Source: Palaemon carinicauda (Eukaryota; Arthropoda; Malacostraca; Decapoda; Palaemonidae). Taken from it: DNA of 64,000 nt. Positions 1 to 11,336 of this stretch are shown here, one piece after another (within the stretch, counting starts at the first letter, position 1; every line of letters starts with the position of its first letter). The position numbers were made by a program, and so were the translations under genes. The notes beneath the pieces were generated by a model that ran no database searches, had not been told where the DNA came from, and saw nothing but the letters and a program-made list of their open reading frames with translations. Location: NCBI RefSeq assembly GCF_036898095.1, contig NC_090728.1, positions 92,623,148 through 92,687,147 of the forward strand, given 5' to 3'.

Positions 1-190
1 CTTTATCCTTACGAATGGTAGCCATGGTCGAACGACTAAGGCCAAGCGACTGGCCAATGTTCGTTGGCGTTTCACTGTTTTTAGATCGCTTAATAATGTC
101 TAATTTCACTTCCATGGTGATTGCCTTTCTTTTCTTTGATGCACTACCATCAGAAGAATCTGCATTACGCTTTGGAGCACTAAAGGAAGG
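1..190 (-). pseudogene. Tigger/pogo-type transposase, N-terminal fragment
   Basis: Read on the minus strand, this stretch is open and ends at the window edge. It encodes a basic leader (SAPKRNADSSDGSASKKRK) followed by the CENP-B/pogo N-terminal helix-turn-helix signature: ITMEVKLDIIKRS, then TPTNIGQSLGLSRSTMATIRKD. Tigger (pogo superfamily) transposases bind their terminal repeats with this domain. Only about 60 residues lie in the window; the catalytic DDE domain would be to the left. No Met start fits upstream: the open frame runs through a pyrimidine-rich stretch (TTTTTCCCTTCCTTTAG) that could be a splice acceptor. It is called a fragment because the rest is outside the window, so it may or may not be broken. 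Confidence 0.8.
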
Positions 191-429
191 GAAAAAGTTT
201 AAAAAAACCAACCAAACACGTGAGAGAAAGAACTGGCGTACACAACCAAAATGGCGTTTCACTGAAACTGAGTGATGCGACTGACGCCGTCTTCCTGGCC
301 CACAACCACAACAAAGCGTATTCATCCGCTGTGCACTAGAAACTAGTTCGTAATTATTTACGTCGCTTACGACGTTCGTAACCTCGAAACAGTGTAAGTC
401 GGGACCGTCATAACCCGAGGAATTCCTGT
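191..429. other. Unassigned stretch between Tigger and B1 gag
   Basis: No convincing coding sequence. The stretch near 355-425 carries short self-complementary segments around GTTCGTAACCTCGAAACAG that could be terminal DNA of the adjoining Tigger element, but I cannot find its partner end in the window. Confidence 0.3.
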
Positions 430-827
430 CAGTATTTTTGGACTGCCATTATTCTTTTTGTGCTTTTTCTTTCAGATTGTGTTTGTGTTTGCGTGTGTTA
501 GTGCCCCTGCATGCCGATCATGCTAACCTGCCCTGGTCCTGAGAGCCGCTCCTGCGGTACCTTCACGTCATCCGAAGATACCGATCCTCACAGTCTGTGT
601 CCGGCTTGCCAGGGTCAGCGCTGTACGGAGGAGAGTAGGACTAAGTGTAGTGCATGTCGGGAGTGGTCTGCCTCCCAATGGGAAAAATTTGGCTGACGGC
701 AGAAGTCTAAAAGTGATTCTTTTTCGAAGGTTTCTTTGAAGCAGAAAAAACCTAAAGCTTGTTCTTCTACTTCCTTACATTCCTCCAAAGCTGCTGCTTC
801 TACTCCCCGACATTTCTCCAAAGCTTC
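430..827 (+). pseudogene. Family-B DIRS gag head (B1), interrupted by B2
   Basis: From 511 the frame reads a Cys-rich head: CPGPESRSCGTFTSSEDTD, then HSLCPACQGQRCTEES, CSACREW and SASQWEKFG, ending at a stop near 696. In the same frame a Lys/Ser-rich tail follows (SKSDSFSKVSLKQKKPK and STSLHSSKAAASTPRHFSK). The C..C / H..C..C / C..C / W pattern recurs in the gag heads of B2, B4, A1 and A2, so I read it as a small zinc-binding domain typical of these DIRS gag proteins. A pyrimidine tract and CAG (about 465-476) lie just upstream. The reading frame is cut at 828, where the terminal sequence of B2 begins. Confidence 0.6.
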
Positions 828-1085
828 TTTGTTCCAGCGCAAATACAAACTCTTCGCTATTTATAGGGGTATTCCTTTTCAGCGAAGCTGATAGTCTAGC
901 CAAGACAATTTTAGTGAGGGATAATTACCCCCATCCCCTAGTTAGCAGTTGGGGGCTAGGGTATCCCGGCTACCCTGCTCACTCACACCAGTCGGCTGAG
1001 TAACCACTTTTGCTTTTGGCTAGGGCAAGTGCAGACGTACCGTCGCTCTCTCCCGTATTTTAGACTTGCCTTAGCTAATAATTTT
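828..1085 (+). repeat. Family-B DIRS left inverted terminal repeat (B2)
   Basis: Starts TTTGTTCCAGCGCAAATACA, followed by CTATTTATAGGGGTATT and AGCGAAGCTGA. The same module opens B3 (18236), B4 (24347) and B7 (42524). Its reverse complement closes B6 (about 41820-41917) and B7 (about 46210-46313). It is therefore the left ITR of family B. It starts abruptly inside the B1 gag sequence with no visible target duplication, as expected for DIRS integration. Confidence 0.7.
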
Positions 1086-2128
1086 CCTTTTTCTTGTTGC
1101 AGGTGTGTGTGTGACTGCAGTCCCGGTATGCAGACATTTCTTGGTCCCGAGGGCCGCATGTGCGGTGCCTTCATGTTGTCTGTTGAGAGGAGCCGTCACC
1201 TACTGTGCCCGACTTGCCGGGGCCATTGGTGTTCACGGGACAACACCTGAGATCAGTGTCGAGGGTGGCCTGCTTCCCAGTGGGAGAGGTTTGGGCGTAG
1301 GAAGAAGTCTAAGCGGGATTCTTCACCTTCTCTTTCTGAAGCTATTCCTCGGTGGGGAACTTCCGGAGTACGGCCGAGTAGCAGCACATGGCTTGTGACT
1401 CCAGGTCAACCCTGTGGGATAGGTGAAGGCGTTGACTCCCCTAGCGAGTCTGCTACTTCCCTTTCCCCATGGAGCGCCTGGTCTTTCTCGGATATTGCAT
1501 CCTTTTGGCCATTGTTGGGTGTCGATGGTCCTCTCTTGAAGTAAGTTCTGTTCGAATTCCTTCTGTTGGGAGCAGAGGGAAGGTGGTTATCTCCTTCCTC
1601 TGCGGAGGTTGAACCTCCTTGTGACACCTAAATTTTTGCTGATCCACCAGGGGCATTGGCAGAGCATTCTCATAAGCAGGTATCCCCTTCGGGCGAACGA
1701 GTCTCGGTCGCGAGAGAAGACTGCCACTGGGCATCGGCGGTCCCTGTACGCTTATGGTTCTCCTCTGGGGCTGTAGGAAGAGCTTTATCTTAAGGGGTTT
1801 GTGACCCCTCTCCATCCTAGACGTTCTCCTCTCATGCTGTGAGGATAGGTCTCTTTGAACCTGCTGGTTCTCCTTACATTGATACTTTGGGGTCTCATGA
1901 TGATCACCCTTTGGGCTGGCATGATCGTGAGCCTTTGGGCTCTCGTCATGTTGATCCTGCTGGTTCTCATGACCGTAGGAGTCCTTCGGGCCTCCGTTGC
2001 GCTGAACCTTTGTATTCTCGTGACTTGGAACTTCCGGGTTCCAGTTACGCTGAGTCTTCGGGCTCTCGTAACGGTAGTTACATTCAGCCTTCGGGCTCTC
2101 GTGCCATCAGTCACACTGGACCTTCTTG
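1086..2128 (+). pseudogene. Family-B DIRS gag (B2), 5' part
   Basis: After a pyrimidine tract and TTGTTGCAG the sequence encodes a degenerate Cys head: GPEGRMCGAFMLSVERSRH, then LLCPTCRGHWCS, an in-frame stop, and GWPASQWERFG. This aligns with the B1 and B4 heads. Further on (1839-2128) the frame reads a low-complexity repeat in which EP(S/L)GSR recurs every 10-20 residues, for example SYAESSGSRNGSYIQPSGSR. Exactly the same kind of repeat resumes at 11800 after element A1, so A1 interrupts this gag. Several stops and frameshifts lie between the head and the repeat. Gag-type proteins of DIRS elements package the element RNA; that role here is by family analogy. Confidence 0.65.
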
Positions 2129-2306
2129 TTTTATGATTAGAACTTACCTGGCAGTTATATATATATAGCTATAGTCTCTAGTCTCTGACTTTCGGCAGAA
2201 TTTTTCAAAGATTGCGGCAACCGCCTTGTGGTGGTTGTGTGGTTAGGTGGTTAACAACCCTTACAGGGTGGTACTTGGAATCATTCCCGTTTTCTGTTCT
2301 TCAGAT
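2129..2306 (+). repeat. A1 left ITR
   Basis: The segment from ACTTACCTGGCAG to about CAGATCATCTCTGCC is the near-exact reverse complement of 9560-9729 plus the 11740s end. I count only a handful of mismatches across about 150 bp. Confidence 0.85.
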
Positions 2307-2468
2307 CATCTCTGCCGGCCGGATCGACAACACGTTGGTCCGTCATTAGAGTTTTTTCTTTCGCTTTCCCTGTGTCGCTGTACCAGTCTGCTCTTTGGTG
2401 AAGTACATTGATTTGGGGATTTGGCAATCGTGTTTTGTTTCTTCTGTGTGTTTTGCATTTTGATTATT

Positions 2469-5095
2469 ATGAGTGATAAGCTTCATTTTCGTGTGTGTGC
2501 GAATGAGGAGTGCAAGGTGAGGTTGCCGAAAATGTCAGTAGACCCTCACACCGTATGTTTGGGTTGTAGGGGTTTTGAATGTGCACTTAATAAGAGGTGC
2601 AAAGAATGTAAGGTTTTGAATGAGAAGGATTGGTTGGCTATGAAGCGCTATGTGCATAAAATAGAGCTCGATAGAGTTAGGAGAGCTTCTAGGTCTAAAT
2701 CTAAGTCTGTTAGCGAGCTTAGTGTTGATTTATCCTTTGAACCTGTAATTAATTCCTCTTTGGAAGTTGATCCTTCCCCTGAGGTAGTAACTCCTGCCCC
2801 TTCTACAGGATCCGTATCTGCGGATGACCCTCGGTACGCTAGGATGGCTGCCGAATTGAAGGCCATTAAAGTTCAACTTGCAGCCTTTAAAGGTAAGCCT
2901 AATGAAAGTGAGATTAGTGCTTGTGAAAGTGCAGTGGAGGTGGCGACTGACCGAACCTGTCATTACCCTAGGTCTAGACCTCTACCAAGCTCCCAGGACC
3001 AAGGGAGAAGGTACGTCGATAACCGAAAGGGAGTGAGAGGTACGTACCCTCGGTCAGCCGTCGCCTCAGGCAGTCCTGTTGCCAGTAACCAGGCTGCTCT
3101 TGACCGCCACGGAAAAGGTGTGTCGAACGTGATGGTTTCTTCCCCAAATCCCTCTCCCAGACGCAAATGGAAGTTTGAGGCGTCAAGACCTACGAAGAGG
3201 AGGTGGAACCGTGATGAACAGTCTCGTTCTCACTCTCCCGGTTCTAGTAGCTATGAACCTTGTCCTTCAGAGGACGATTTGGATTCCGTGCCCGTGAAGA
3301 GGACGAAATCTACGTCCGGAAGTCGAGATAGAGCAGCTGAAGATCCTTCTCCTTCCACCAGTATTCTTCGACAGCCTTCTCCTTCGGAACCGCAAGACCC
3401 AGCAGAAGTCGCTAAGTCTTTCATGTCAGTCATGCAGGAACAACTTTTTTCGCTGGTTCAAGCGTTTAGCCGGCCTCACGCCCAGTCCGACAGACGTAAA
3501 GACGACTCGTTGCCCATCATGAAGTCAGCTTCTAAGAGGGATCGGAGTTCCTCTCTTAAGGAACCCTTGCGCGTTTCTTCGAAGACTCGACACCGCACTG
3601 CTTCCTCTTCTGCTCGGCGCCAGGACGATTCCGCCTCTCACTCTCGGTGCCAGGAGGATACCGCTTCTCTCTCTCGACGCCAGGACGATGCTAGCATGCT
3701 TCTCCAGGACGAAGCTTCCTCTCGTCACCAGGACAAAGCTTCCTCTCGTCACCAGGGCGATTTCAGCCCTCTCTCTCGACGCCAGGACTCTTCCGCCTCT
3801 CGCTCTCGACGCCAGGACGAGTCTGCCTCTCGCTCTCGGTGCCAGGACGATCCCAGCCTGCTTCTTCGGGATGATACTGCTTCTCGCCGCCAGGACGATA
3901 GCAGCTCACGTCGTAAGGACGCCTCCTCCTCTCACCGCCAGGATGCTTCCTCCTCTCACCGCCAGGATGCTTCCTCCTCTCACCGCCAGGACGCTTCCTC
4001 TTACCGCATCAAGGACTCTTCTAGCGTTTGGCGCCAGGACGCTTCCACTTCCCGGCGCCAGGACGACACCTACGCTCGGTGCCAGGACGCAAGCGGTTCT
4101 TGGGGTCAGGCTGCTTGCAGCCCCCTCCTTCAGGACGAATCCTACGATTTTCCTTTGTCGGATTCTAAGGAGCCTTCTTCTCGAACGAAGGATGTTGTAG
4201 AGGTGGATCAGGATCTCGAGGATGTCTCAGATGACGAAGACAAACCTGCTGACGCTGCTGGCGACTACAAGGTTCTCTCTCGCTCCCTCCTTGAACTGTA
4301 TGGGGAGGAGTTCCAACCTTCTGCCCCGCATTCTCCCCAATCTCAATTTAGCAGGAAGAAGGCCAAGAAACAGTCGGCCTTCATCAAGATGAAGCTTTCT
4401 ATTTCTGCAAAGAAGGCTCTCGCAAAAATTGATGATTGGATGAAAGAACGGAGGCAAGCAGTTAAGACTTCCTTCTCTTTTCCACCAGCTCGTCTTGCTT
4501 CGAAGGCTGGCATGTGGTATGAGACTGGGGAACCTCTGGGTCTGGGAGTGCCTGCATCCTCCCAGGGTGACTTCTCTGGCATCGTGGACTCTGCCAGGAG
4601 GCGTGCTCTTAACTCGGCCAAAGTTATGCGGTCGATGTCAGAGCTGGATCATCTTGTCAAAGGGATTTTTAGAGCCTTTGAGGTTTTTAGCTTCCTGGAC
4701 TGGTCTCTAGGGACTCTGGCCAGGAAGACTGAGCAGATGGAAGGAACATAAGACCTAACGAGCATTATGTCCTGTATGGACAAGACTCTTAGGGATGGGG
4801 CTAATGAGTTGGCTTCGCTGTTTTCAGCAGGAATCTTGAAGAAGAGGGCCCTGCTTTGCTCCTTTGCTTTGAGATCTGTGACTGTTGCACAGAAGTCTGA
4901 GCTACTTTACACCCCCCTGTCACAACATCTTTTTCCTGAGGCCCTTGTGAGAGACATAACGCTTTCTCTTGTGCGCAAAAGGCCACCCAAGACCTCTTAT
5001 CTCGTTCAGCTCGTAAGCCCTTGACTGTCGCTCTTTCCACTTTGAAGCAGGAGGAAAGGAAATTCCAGCAGCCCTTTCGAGGCAGGGCTACTTGA
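2469..5095 (+). pseudogene. gag: DIRS gag (ORF1) of A1
   Basis: The chosen start is the ATG at 2469 (MSDKLHFRVCANEECKV), because the A2 homologue starts at the same place relative to its Cys cluster; an upstream in-frame ATG at 2421 gives only a hydrophobic leader. Layout: Cys cluster (residues about 9-55: C-x4-C, H-x2-C-x2-C, C-x4-C-x2-C, W), a Ser/Pro-rich linker, then a long low-complexity tract rich in Ser, Arg, Gln and Asp (about 3600-4110; a 24-bp unit encoding SSHRQDAS occurs three times in a row near 3930-4000), and a conserved C-terminal domain. An in-frame TAA (4749-4751) precedes the motif MSCMDKTLRDGANELASLF, and a 1-nt frameshift near 4970 precedes the end QQPFRGRAT (stop 5093-5095). 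Function as a structural/RNA-binding protein is by family analogy. Confidence 0.8.
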
Positions 5096-7230
5096 AGACC
5101 TGACTTTAGAGGAAGAAGGCAAGAATCAGGAGCAAGGACGAACAGAGGTTCGTTCAGAGCTCGCTCCAAGAAGTGAAGTACAAGTCCTCCAGACAACAAT
5201 AGAGGCAAGACTGTCACGTTTTTGGCAGTCTTGGAAGAGAAGAGGGGTGGACACCTGGTCCCTCTCAGTCATCAAGGAAGGATACAAGATCCCCCTTCTG
5301 AAGAAGCCTCCTCTCTCAGAGACTCCTCTAGCCATAGTTGCGCAGTATACAGATCCGAGGAAATGGAAGGTTCTTCTGGATTTGGTCGACCAGATGCTGG
5401 ACAAGGGAGCGATAGAACCGGTTCTGAATCTATCCTCCCCAGGCTTTTACAATCGCCTGTTTCTGGTTCCAAAGAACTCGGGTGGATGGAGACCCGTCCT
5501 GGATGTCAGCTCTCTGAACGTCTTCGTGGAGAAGACGAAGTTCTCCATGGAGACAACTCAGTCTGTGCTTACATCAGTACGTCCAGGGGACTGGATGGTG
5601 TCTCTCGATCTGCAGGAGGCGTATTTTCACGTCCCCATCCATCCGACTTCGAGGAAGTACCTGAGATTTGTGATCCAGGGCAAGTGCTTCCAGTTCAGGG
5701 CGCTTTGATTCGGTCTCAGCACGGCTCCTCAAGTCTTCACCAGGATAATGGCGAATGTGGCAGGCTGGCTGCATCAAGAGGGGATGAGGGTATCTTTTTA
5801 CCTGGACGATTGGCTGATACATTCACGATCGAAGGAAAAATGTCTGGAGGACCTTCGAAAGACTTATATGATGGCTCAAGAACTGGGCTTGGTCATCAGC
5901 AGGGAGAAATCTCAGACCGAGCCGAATCAGAATATTCTCTATTTGGGGATAGTTCTGAATTCAGTTCTTTTTCGGGCTTCTCCCTCTCAGGAAAGACAGA
6001 CCAAGTGACTCGAGAAGGTCCGAAGATTCCTGGACAAGAAGAGGTGCTCAGCGAAGGAGTGGATGAGTTTGCTGGGAACTCTCTCCTCACTCGAACAGTT
6101 TGTCTCGCTGGGGAGACTCCATCTAAGGCCTCTACAGCACTTTCTGTCAAAGGTGTGGAACAGGAAGACACAGGAAGACTCCTTTTCCTTCCTTATTCCA
6201 GCAGAGGTCAAGGATCATCTGATGTGGTGGCTAGATCCAGCTTTGTTAGGGGAAGGGATCTCCCTGTACAAGAAGAACCCAGACCTAGTGTTGTTTTCCG
6301 ACGTGTCAGAGTCAGGCTGGGGAGCAACACTAGGAAGCAAGGAGGTCTCAGGCTCTTGGGAAGGTCAGTTAGGATGGCACATCAACAACAAGGAGTTGAT
6401 GGCCATTCTTCTAGGGCTAAAGGCCTTCAAAGACTCGGTGTCAGGGAAGATTGTGGAGGTCAACTCAGACAACACCACAGCTCTAGCGTACATCAGGAAG
6501 CAAGAGGGGACTCACTCTCTGTCTCTATTCGACACAGCAAGGGAGCTCCTTCTTTGGTCGAAGAAGAACAAGGTAGATCTGCTGACGAGATTTGTACAAG
6601 GACAGAGGAATGTGAGAGCAGACATGCTCAGCAGGAAAGGGCAGGTTCTTCCTACAGAATGGACCCTCAACCAACAGGTCTGTCAGAGTCTCTGGAGGCT
6701 GTGGGGGAGACCCTTAATAGATCTTTTTGCCTCCAACCTGAACAAGAGGATCCCCAACTATTGCTCCCTAGTTCCGGACAATGAGGCAGTAGCGGTGGAC
6801 GCCTATTTGATGGATTGGACGGGGATGGACACATGCCTTTCCCCCGTTCAAGATCATCAATCTGGTTGTCAGGAAGTTTGCCCTCCTCGATTCGGGACGA
6901 ATGACCCTAGTAGCTCCATTCTGGCCAAGGAGAGAATGGTTTACGGAAGTGGTAGACATGTTGATGGACTTCCCAAGAAGCCTTCCTGCAAGTCCAAAGC
7001 TGCTCAAACAACCCCACTTCGAGAGGTATCATCAAAACCCCCTCGCTCTCAAACTGACTGCCTTCAGACTATCGAGAAGCTTGTCAAAGCGAGAGGATTT
7101 TCGGCGCAAGCTGCGAAAGCTATCGCCAGAGCGAGGAGGGTCTCTTCACAGAGAAACTACCAATCCCAGTGGGAGACTTTTAGAGCTTGGTGTAGGCAAC
7201 ACAAGGTTTCCTCATCCACTACCTCTGTGA
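5096..7230 (+). pseudogene. pol: DIRS reverse transcriptase-RNase H polyprotein (ORF2) of A1
   Basis: Frame from 5247 reads the RT: SPGFYNRLFLVPKNSGGWRP, then LDVSSLNVFVEKTKFSME, VSLDLQEAYFHVPIHP, (stop)FGLSTAPQVFTRI and the catalytic box SFYLDDWLIHS (about 5795). RNase H follows: LVLFSDVSESGWGATL (about 6285, first Asp), NNKELMAILL (Glu), VNSDNTTALAYI (Asp), then VQGQRNVRADMLSRKGQ. Breaks: a TGA where relatives have Cys (LCFGLST) at 5706-5708, a TGA at 6006-6008, and a 1-nt frameshift near 6830 after which HAFPPFKII continues in another frame to 7230. The enzyme copies element RNA to DNA and removes the RNA strand. Relatives in the window (A2-A4, B5-B7) show the same order. The 3' end overlaps the YR frame. 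Confidence 0.85.
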
Positions 7231-8131
7231 GCCAGATTGCGGATTTTTTATTATACCTTAGACAGGATGCTAAGCTGGCAGTGTCCACAATCAAAGGTTA
7301 CAAAAGCATGCTTTCACAGTCTGTCGGCATAGAAGCTTAGATTTGTCTAACAATAAGGACGTGCACGACCTCGTGAAGTCTTTTGAGACAACCAAACAGG
7401 TTCAGTTAAAGCCCCCTTCTTGGAACCTGGATGTGGTTCTGAAGTTTCTGTGCACCAAGAGATTTGAACCCATCTCCCAAGCTTCTCTTGGAGAGGTAAC
7501 GAAGAAAACCCTCTTCCTAATGGCCCTAGCCACAGCTAATAGGGTCAGTGAGGTTCATGCGATTGAAAAACCAGTAGGCTTCAATCAGAATGGAGCGGTT
7601 TGTGCCTTAAGAATGGATTTCCTCGCCAAGAACGAGAACCCTTCAAAGCCCTGGCCAAGGACTTTTGAGGTCCCTAACCTCACTAATCTAGTGGGGCAAG
7701 AGCAAGAGAGGCTCCTTTGTTCAGTTAGAGCCCTTAAAGCTTACTTGTCTCGCACTAAGAATGTGAGAGGCTCTGCTAGCTCCTTATGATGCTCGGTGAA
7801 AGATCCGCAAAAGCCCCTTTCAAAGAACGCTTTGTCTTTTTTCCTGAGGGAAGTTATAAGAGAAGCGCACCTCTTGTGTGAGGAAGAGCACTTCGGCCTT
7901 TTAAAGGTGCAAGCTCACGAAGTGAGAGCCATTGTTACTTTGCTTGCTTATCGCAAGAACATGTCGGTCAGGCAAATTATGGATGCAACGTTCTGGAGAA
8001 GCAACTCTGTGTTCGCCTCTCATTACCTCAGAGAGGTGAGAGTGGATTATGAGAAGTGCTATACCTTGGGCCCATACGTAGCTACGGCTTCTGTATTAGG
8101 CAAAGGAGTTACTACCTCCCCTCAACCTTAG
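7041..8131 (+). pseudogene. DIRS tyrosine recombinase (YR, ORF3) of A1
   Basis: N-terminal SAM-like DNA-binding part: TDCLQTIEKLVKARGF, then RARRVSSQRNYQSQWETF, SQIADFLLYLRQDAKLA and STIKGYKSML. Catalytic part: ATANRVSEVHA (box I Arg, about 7540), AHEVRAIVTLLAY (His-x-x-Arg, about 7915) and SNSVFASHYLREV (candidate nucleophile Tyr, about 8020). It ends GKGVTTSPQP. One 1-nt frameshift near 7325 (relatives read VFRHRGLDLSNNKD) and one TGA at 7787-7789, where A3 has Trp (ALWCAIKK), break the frame. YR integrates the circular DNA copy without making a target duplication. It overlaps the RT-RNase H frame by about 190 nt, a common arrangement in these elements. Confidence 0.85.
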
Positions 8132-8494
8132 TTTTTGTATACCTGTGTGCGGGTTGGTGTTTTTATTGGTTGTCTGAGGACGTCAACTTGTGGTACAGTC
8201 ACCTCAGTCTAGATAGATAATTTATATCTATTCTGCAAGGTTAGGTGGTTAGTTTTAGTACGGTTGCAGTTTTTAATATAAGGGTCGAAGGTAGTTCTGA
8301 AGTCTAGTCAGATTGTTGGTCTTACCCCGTTGACAGACTCGATTGAGTTGTTTCAGCATGACAGGTCCACTCCTGGTTGACATCCCTAAGGGAAAGCGGT
8401 AAGGAATCAAGGTGTTTTTTCTCCTACAACTTTTTGTTGTTTCCCCAACTGTGTTTACTGTCTCTCACCCTCCTCCAAGTGTGTGAATCAGCTA
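8132..8494 (+). other. A1 3' non-coding region
   Basis: No ORF. It lies between the YR stop and the ICR. The last part, CACCCTCCTCCAAGTGTG followed by AATCAGCTATATATATATAA, matches the equivalent places in A2 (17920s), A3 (34730s) and A4 (57870s). Confidence 0.6.
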
Positions 8495-9505
8495 TATATA
8501 TATAACTGCCAGGTAAGTTCTATTCATAAAAAAGGGATTTTGACGAAGGAAAAATCTATTTCTGGGGAGAGACCTGTGGCGCCCGGTGAAAAGTCCTTCT
8601 TGTATATCTTTTCTGATAAAACCTTCCAATTATACCAGAGAAAGATAAAAGCATGGAATGCTGAGGTTACAACCCTCGCGCGAGCACCTTTTGGGTGTCG
8701 TGTATAAAGCAAAGGCGCGTGAAATCCACTATTCACAGGTTGTCTTCCATTTAGTTAATTCCTTCGTCAAAGGGATGGGCCGATACAAAGGCCCTAGACA
8801 AACCCCCAGCGCCACACCACCCACGCCACGCCGCGAGCGCCACCTGAACCACATCCTTCTTTTTGGAATACAAAGTGTTGAATTGTTTTGTTGTGCTCTT
8901 GTTTGGGAATTCATCTTTGTCTGCCCGTTTAGTACTCTGTCACTTAGGTTCTTGGTTAAGTCCCTGGCCTTATGCCTTTAGAACCGTTATTATTTTTATT
9001 TTTATTTTTTTTGTGTATTTATGCTCATGGTACTTTTTGCTAGTAAGTCCAGCCTACGAACGAGATAGCGATTTAGCTTTGTATTTGTTTAGTACCCGCC
9101 CCTCCGAGGCGTTCGTCACTCGACTGTGCTATTTATTTTAAGTTTTAGCAGTTGCTATTCTTCCATCGTAGTGTTTTATGGATGTACAGGTTTATTTTAT
9201 ACGTTTATAATAGTGTTGTGTGTTTTTTAGTCCTGTTTTTGTGTTTAAGAGAGCGAGAGCTTGGGGTCCCCGTTTTCTGTTCGCAGTCACGAGTTACCCC
9301 TTTCTCTCGTTTTCTTTCTTAGCTCCGGTGGGGGAGCGGATTTCCCGTTTTCCATTTTGTGCGTTCAGCGGGTTCTCCCTCCCTCACCTCTCCCCCTCTG
9401 GGTGGATGATAACTTACGAGTTATTTATTTTTCGTGACTTTTCAATTGTTAGCGTTATTTTGGTCCGAGTTTTTATGATAAAACAAAGTTTTATGAATAC
9501 TTACC
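8495..9505 (+). repeat. A1 internal complementary region, split by a 0.94-kb insertion
   Basis: The first half (8495-8530: AACTGCCAGGTAAGTTCTAT then TCATAAAA) is the reverse complement of the A1 left end. The second half (about 9470-9505: TTTTTATGATAAAACAAAG then TTTTATGAATACTTACCTGG) is the reverse complement of the right end at 11747-11790. In A2-A4 the two halves are directly joined, which shows that 8531-9469 is an insertion. Confidence 0.75.
8531..9469. mobile_element. Unclassified repeat inserted in the A1 ICR
   Basis: Begins GGGATTTTGACGAAGGAAAA; a relative of the same start occurs at 26333. An inverted match (CCTTCGTCAAAGGGATGGG) lies at about 8761-8779, so the first 240 bp could fold as a stem. 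No convincing coding sequence. It is absent from the corresponding place in A2, A3 and A4. It may be a fragment of another DIRS/TIR element. Confidence 0.5.
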
Positions 9506-9729
9506 TGGCAGTTATATATATATTCTAAGGCCCACCCACCTCCCCTTAGGAGACAGGTCGGGCATAGATGATCTGAAGAACGGAAAACGGGAATGATTCC
9601 AAGTACCACCCTGTAAGTGTTGTTAACCACCTAACCGCACAACCACCACAAGGCAGTTGCTGCGATTTTTGAAAAATTCTGCCGGAAGTCAGAGACTAGA
9701 GACTAGATATATATATATATATATATATA
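9499..9729 (-). repeat. A1 right ITR (inner part)
   Basis: Opens with ACTTACCTGGCAGTTATATA, then contains the reverse complement of the left ITR (for example GGCAGTTGCTGCGATTTTTG). It is interrupted at a TA within its TA-rich end by the element at 9730. The last part resumes at 11565 and ends CCAGGTAAGTATTTATAAAA. Confidence 0.8.
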
Positions 9730-10376
9730 CAGTGAACCCTCGTTTATCGCGGTAGATAGGTTCCAGACCCTGCCGCGATAGGTGAAAATCCGCGAAGTAG
9801 TGACGCCATATTTACCTATTTATTTAACATGTATATTCAGACTTTTAAAACCTTCCCTTGTACGTAGTACTGTTAACAAACTACCCTTTAATGTACAGAA
9901 CACTTAATGCATGTACTAATGTACCCTAAACTAAAACAGGCACAAATATTAAAGGAGACTTTATATCATGCGTTTCCTAAACACGCCAAAAAGCACGATA
10001 AAAAATGGCAATCAATGTTTTGTTTACGTTTATCTCTGATTATAATGAAGAAACAAACGCATTTACACATCTGTGTATAGGTTAGTTTTTGCATCGATTA
10101 TATTGATTATTCAGTACAGTATGTTGATTTGGTTATTACTAATGTTTTACTTAATTTTTCTTAGGACTTCCAAATGAAATGTTTTTCTTTATGACGCCGC
10201 CTGAAACGACGGCGTCATAAAGTACGCTCAGTAAACAAACTAAGGAATTTAACGCGCATGATGAAAGTGATAAATAATGATATTACAGTAAAAGCTTTTA
10301 TAAAATATGTTATTACAAATATTATTTACCGTATCTATATAAAATCATACATATGTAGCAAAGCAGGAAAACAATC

Positions 10377-10380
<4 letters not shown>

Positions 10381-10428
<48 letters not shown>
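10381..10428. repeat. (GA)n microsatellite
   Basis: 24 uninterrupted AG units inside the TIR element. Confidence 0.97.
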
Positions 10429-10430
<2 letters not shown>

Positions 10431-10625
10431 GTTTTACATACGTAAATGTAAATTTTAAACAAAAAAATAGCCCCATTTCATATAAAATAGATTACAAATA
10501 TTTTACTTTATCATATTACAGTAGTCTGTATAATACTGTAAAGTTCAGTACAGTATGTTGTTGTTATAGTCGTGGCGATGAAATTCTCACAAAACAAAAA
10601 CACGCCATTTGATTACAACAGCTGA

Positions 10626-10629
<4 letters not shown>

Positions 10630-10702
<73 letters not shown>
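10630..10702. repeat. (TC)n microsatellite
   Basis: About 36 uninterrupted TC units inside the TIR element. Confidence 0.97.
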
Positions 10703-10707
<5 letters not shown>

Positions 10708-11184
10708 GTTATACAATACTTACATTTAGATGAAGAAACTAAAATTAGTTTTCTTAGTGTCAATTAAATACGAATCGAAAAAATTAGGCCGAGTCTACAT
10801 CCATTTCAATCATAGCTAAAAATACGGCATCCGATTTCATCAGCTAACCACTATTTTTTGGGAAATATCATTTTATTCTAGAAAATTGCCACTCTTTAAA
10901 TAGTTAATTGCACATTAAGAAAGCGTGTACTTTTGTTTTTAAATTTCGGGTGTGTTTTAAAAATCGAGTATTGTTGACTTCTTTTTGTTTTACTTTTGGC
11001 TGTGATTAGATCAGCTGTCATCTAGCTGCCGCTCTTGAGTGTGTACGAATACACTAACAAAGTATCGTTTATACCATTTCTTAACTTATTCAAACCGTCT
11101 ACAGTATACAGTTGATATTACATAAGCACCAATGTGTTATAACCTATCAAATTTTTTCGTTTATTACATTTAAACCCCCCTCTA

Positions 11185-11186
<2 letters not shown>

Positions 11187-11247
<61 letters not shown>

Positions 11248-11336
11248 CTCTCTCTCTACCTCTCTCTACCTCTACCTCTCTCTCTCTCTGTGGGCTACTT
11301 TTCACTACCTCTCATTCCTTACCTCTCTCTATCTCT
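11187..11336. repeat. (TC)n microsatellite with TACCTC interruptions
   Basis: A pure TC tract to about 11245, then repeated CTACCTCTCTC variants: a degenerating dinucleotide array inside the TIR element. Confidence 0.95.

Noticed and set aside
2129..2306. LTR of a gypsy or copia element
   Set aside because: The matching copy is inverted, not direct, and the element has a tyrosine recombinase and no integrase.
5222..6784. 520-residue ORF overlapping A1 RT-RNase H
   Set aside because: Open by chance in another frame; it lacks RT motifs, while the frame from 5247 has SLDLQEAYF, YLDD and the RNase H residues.
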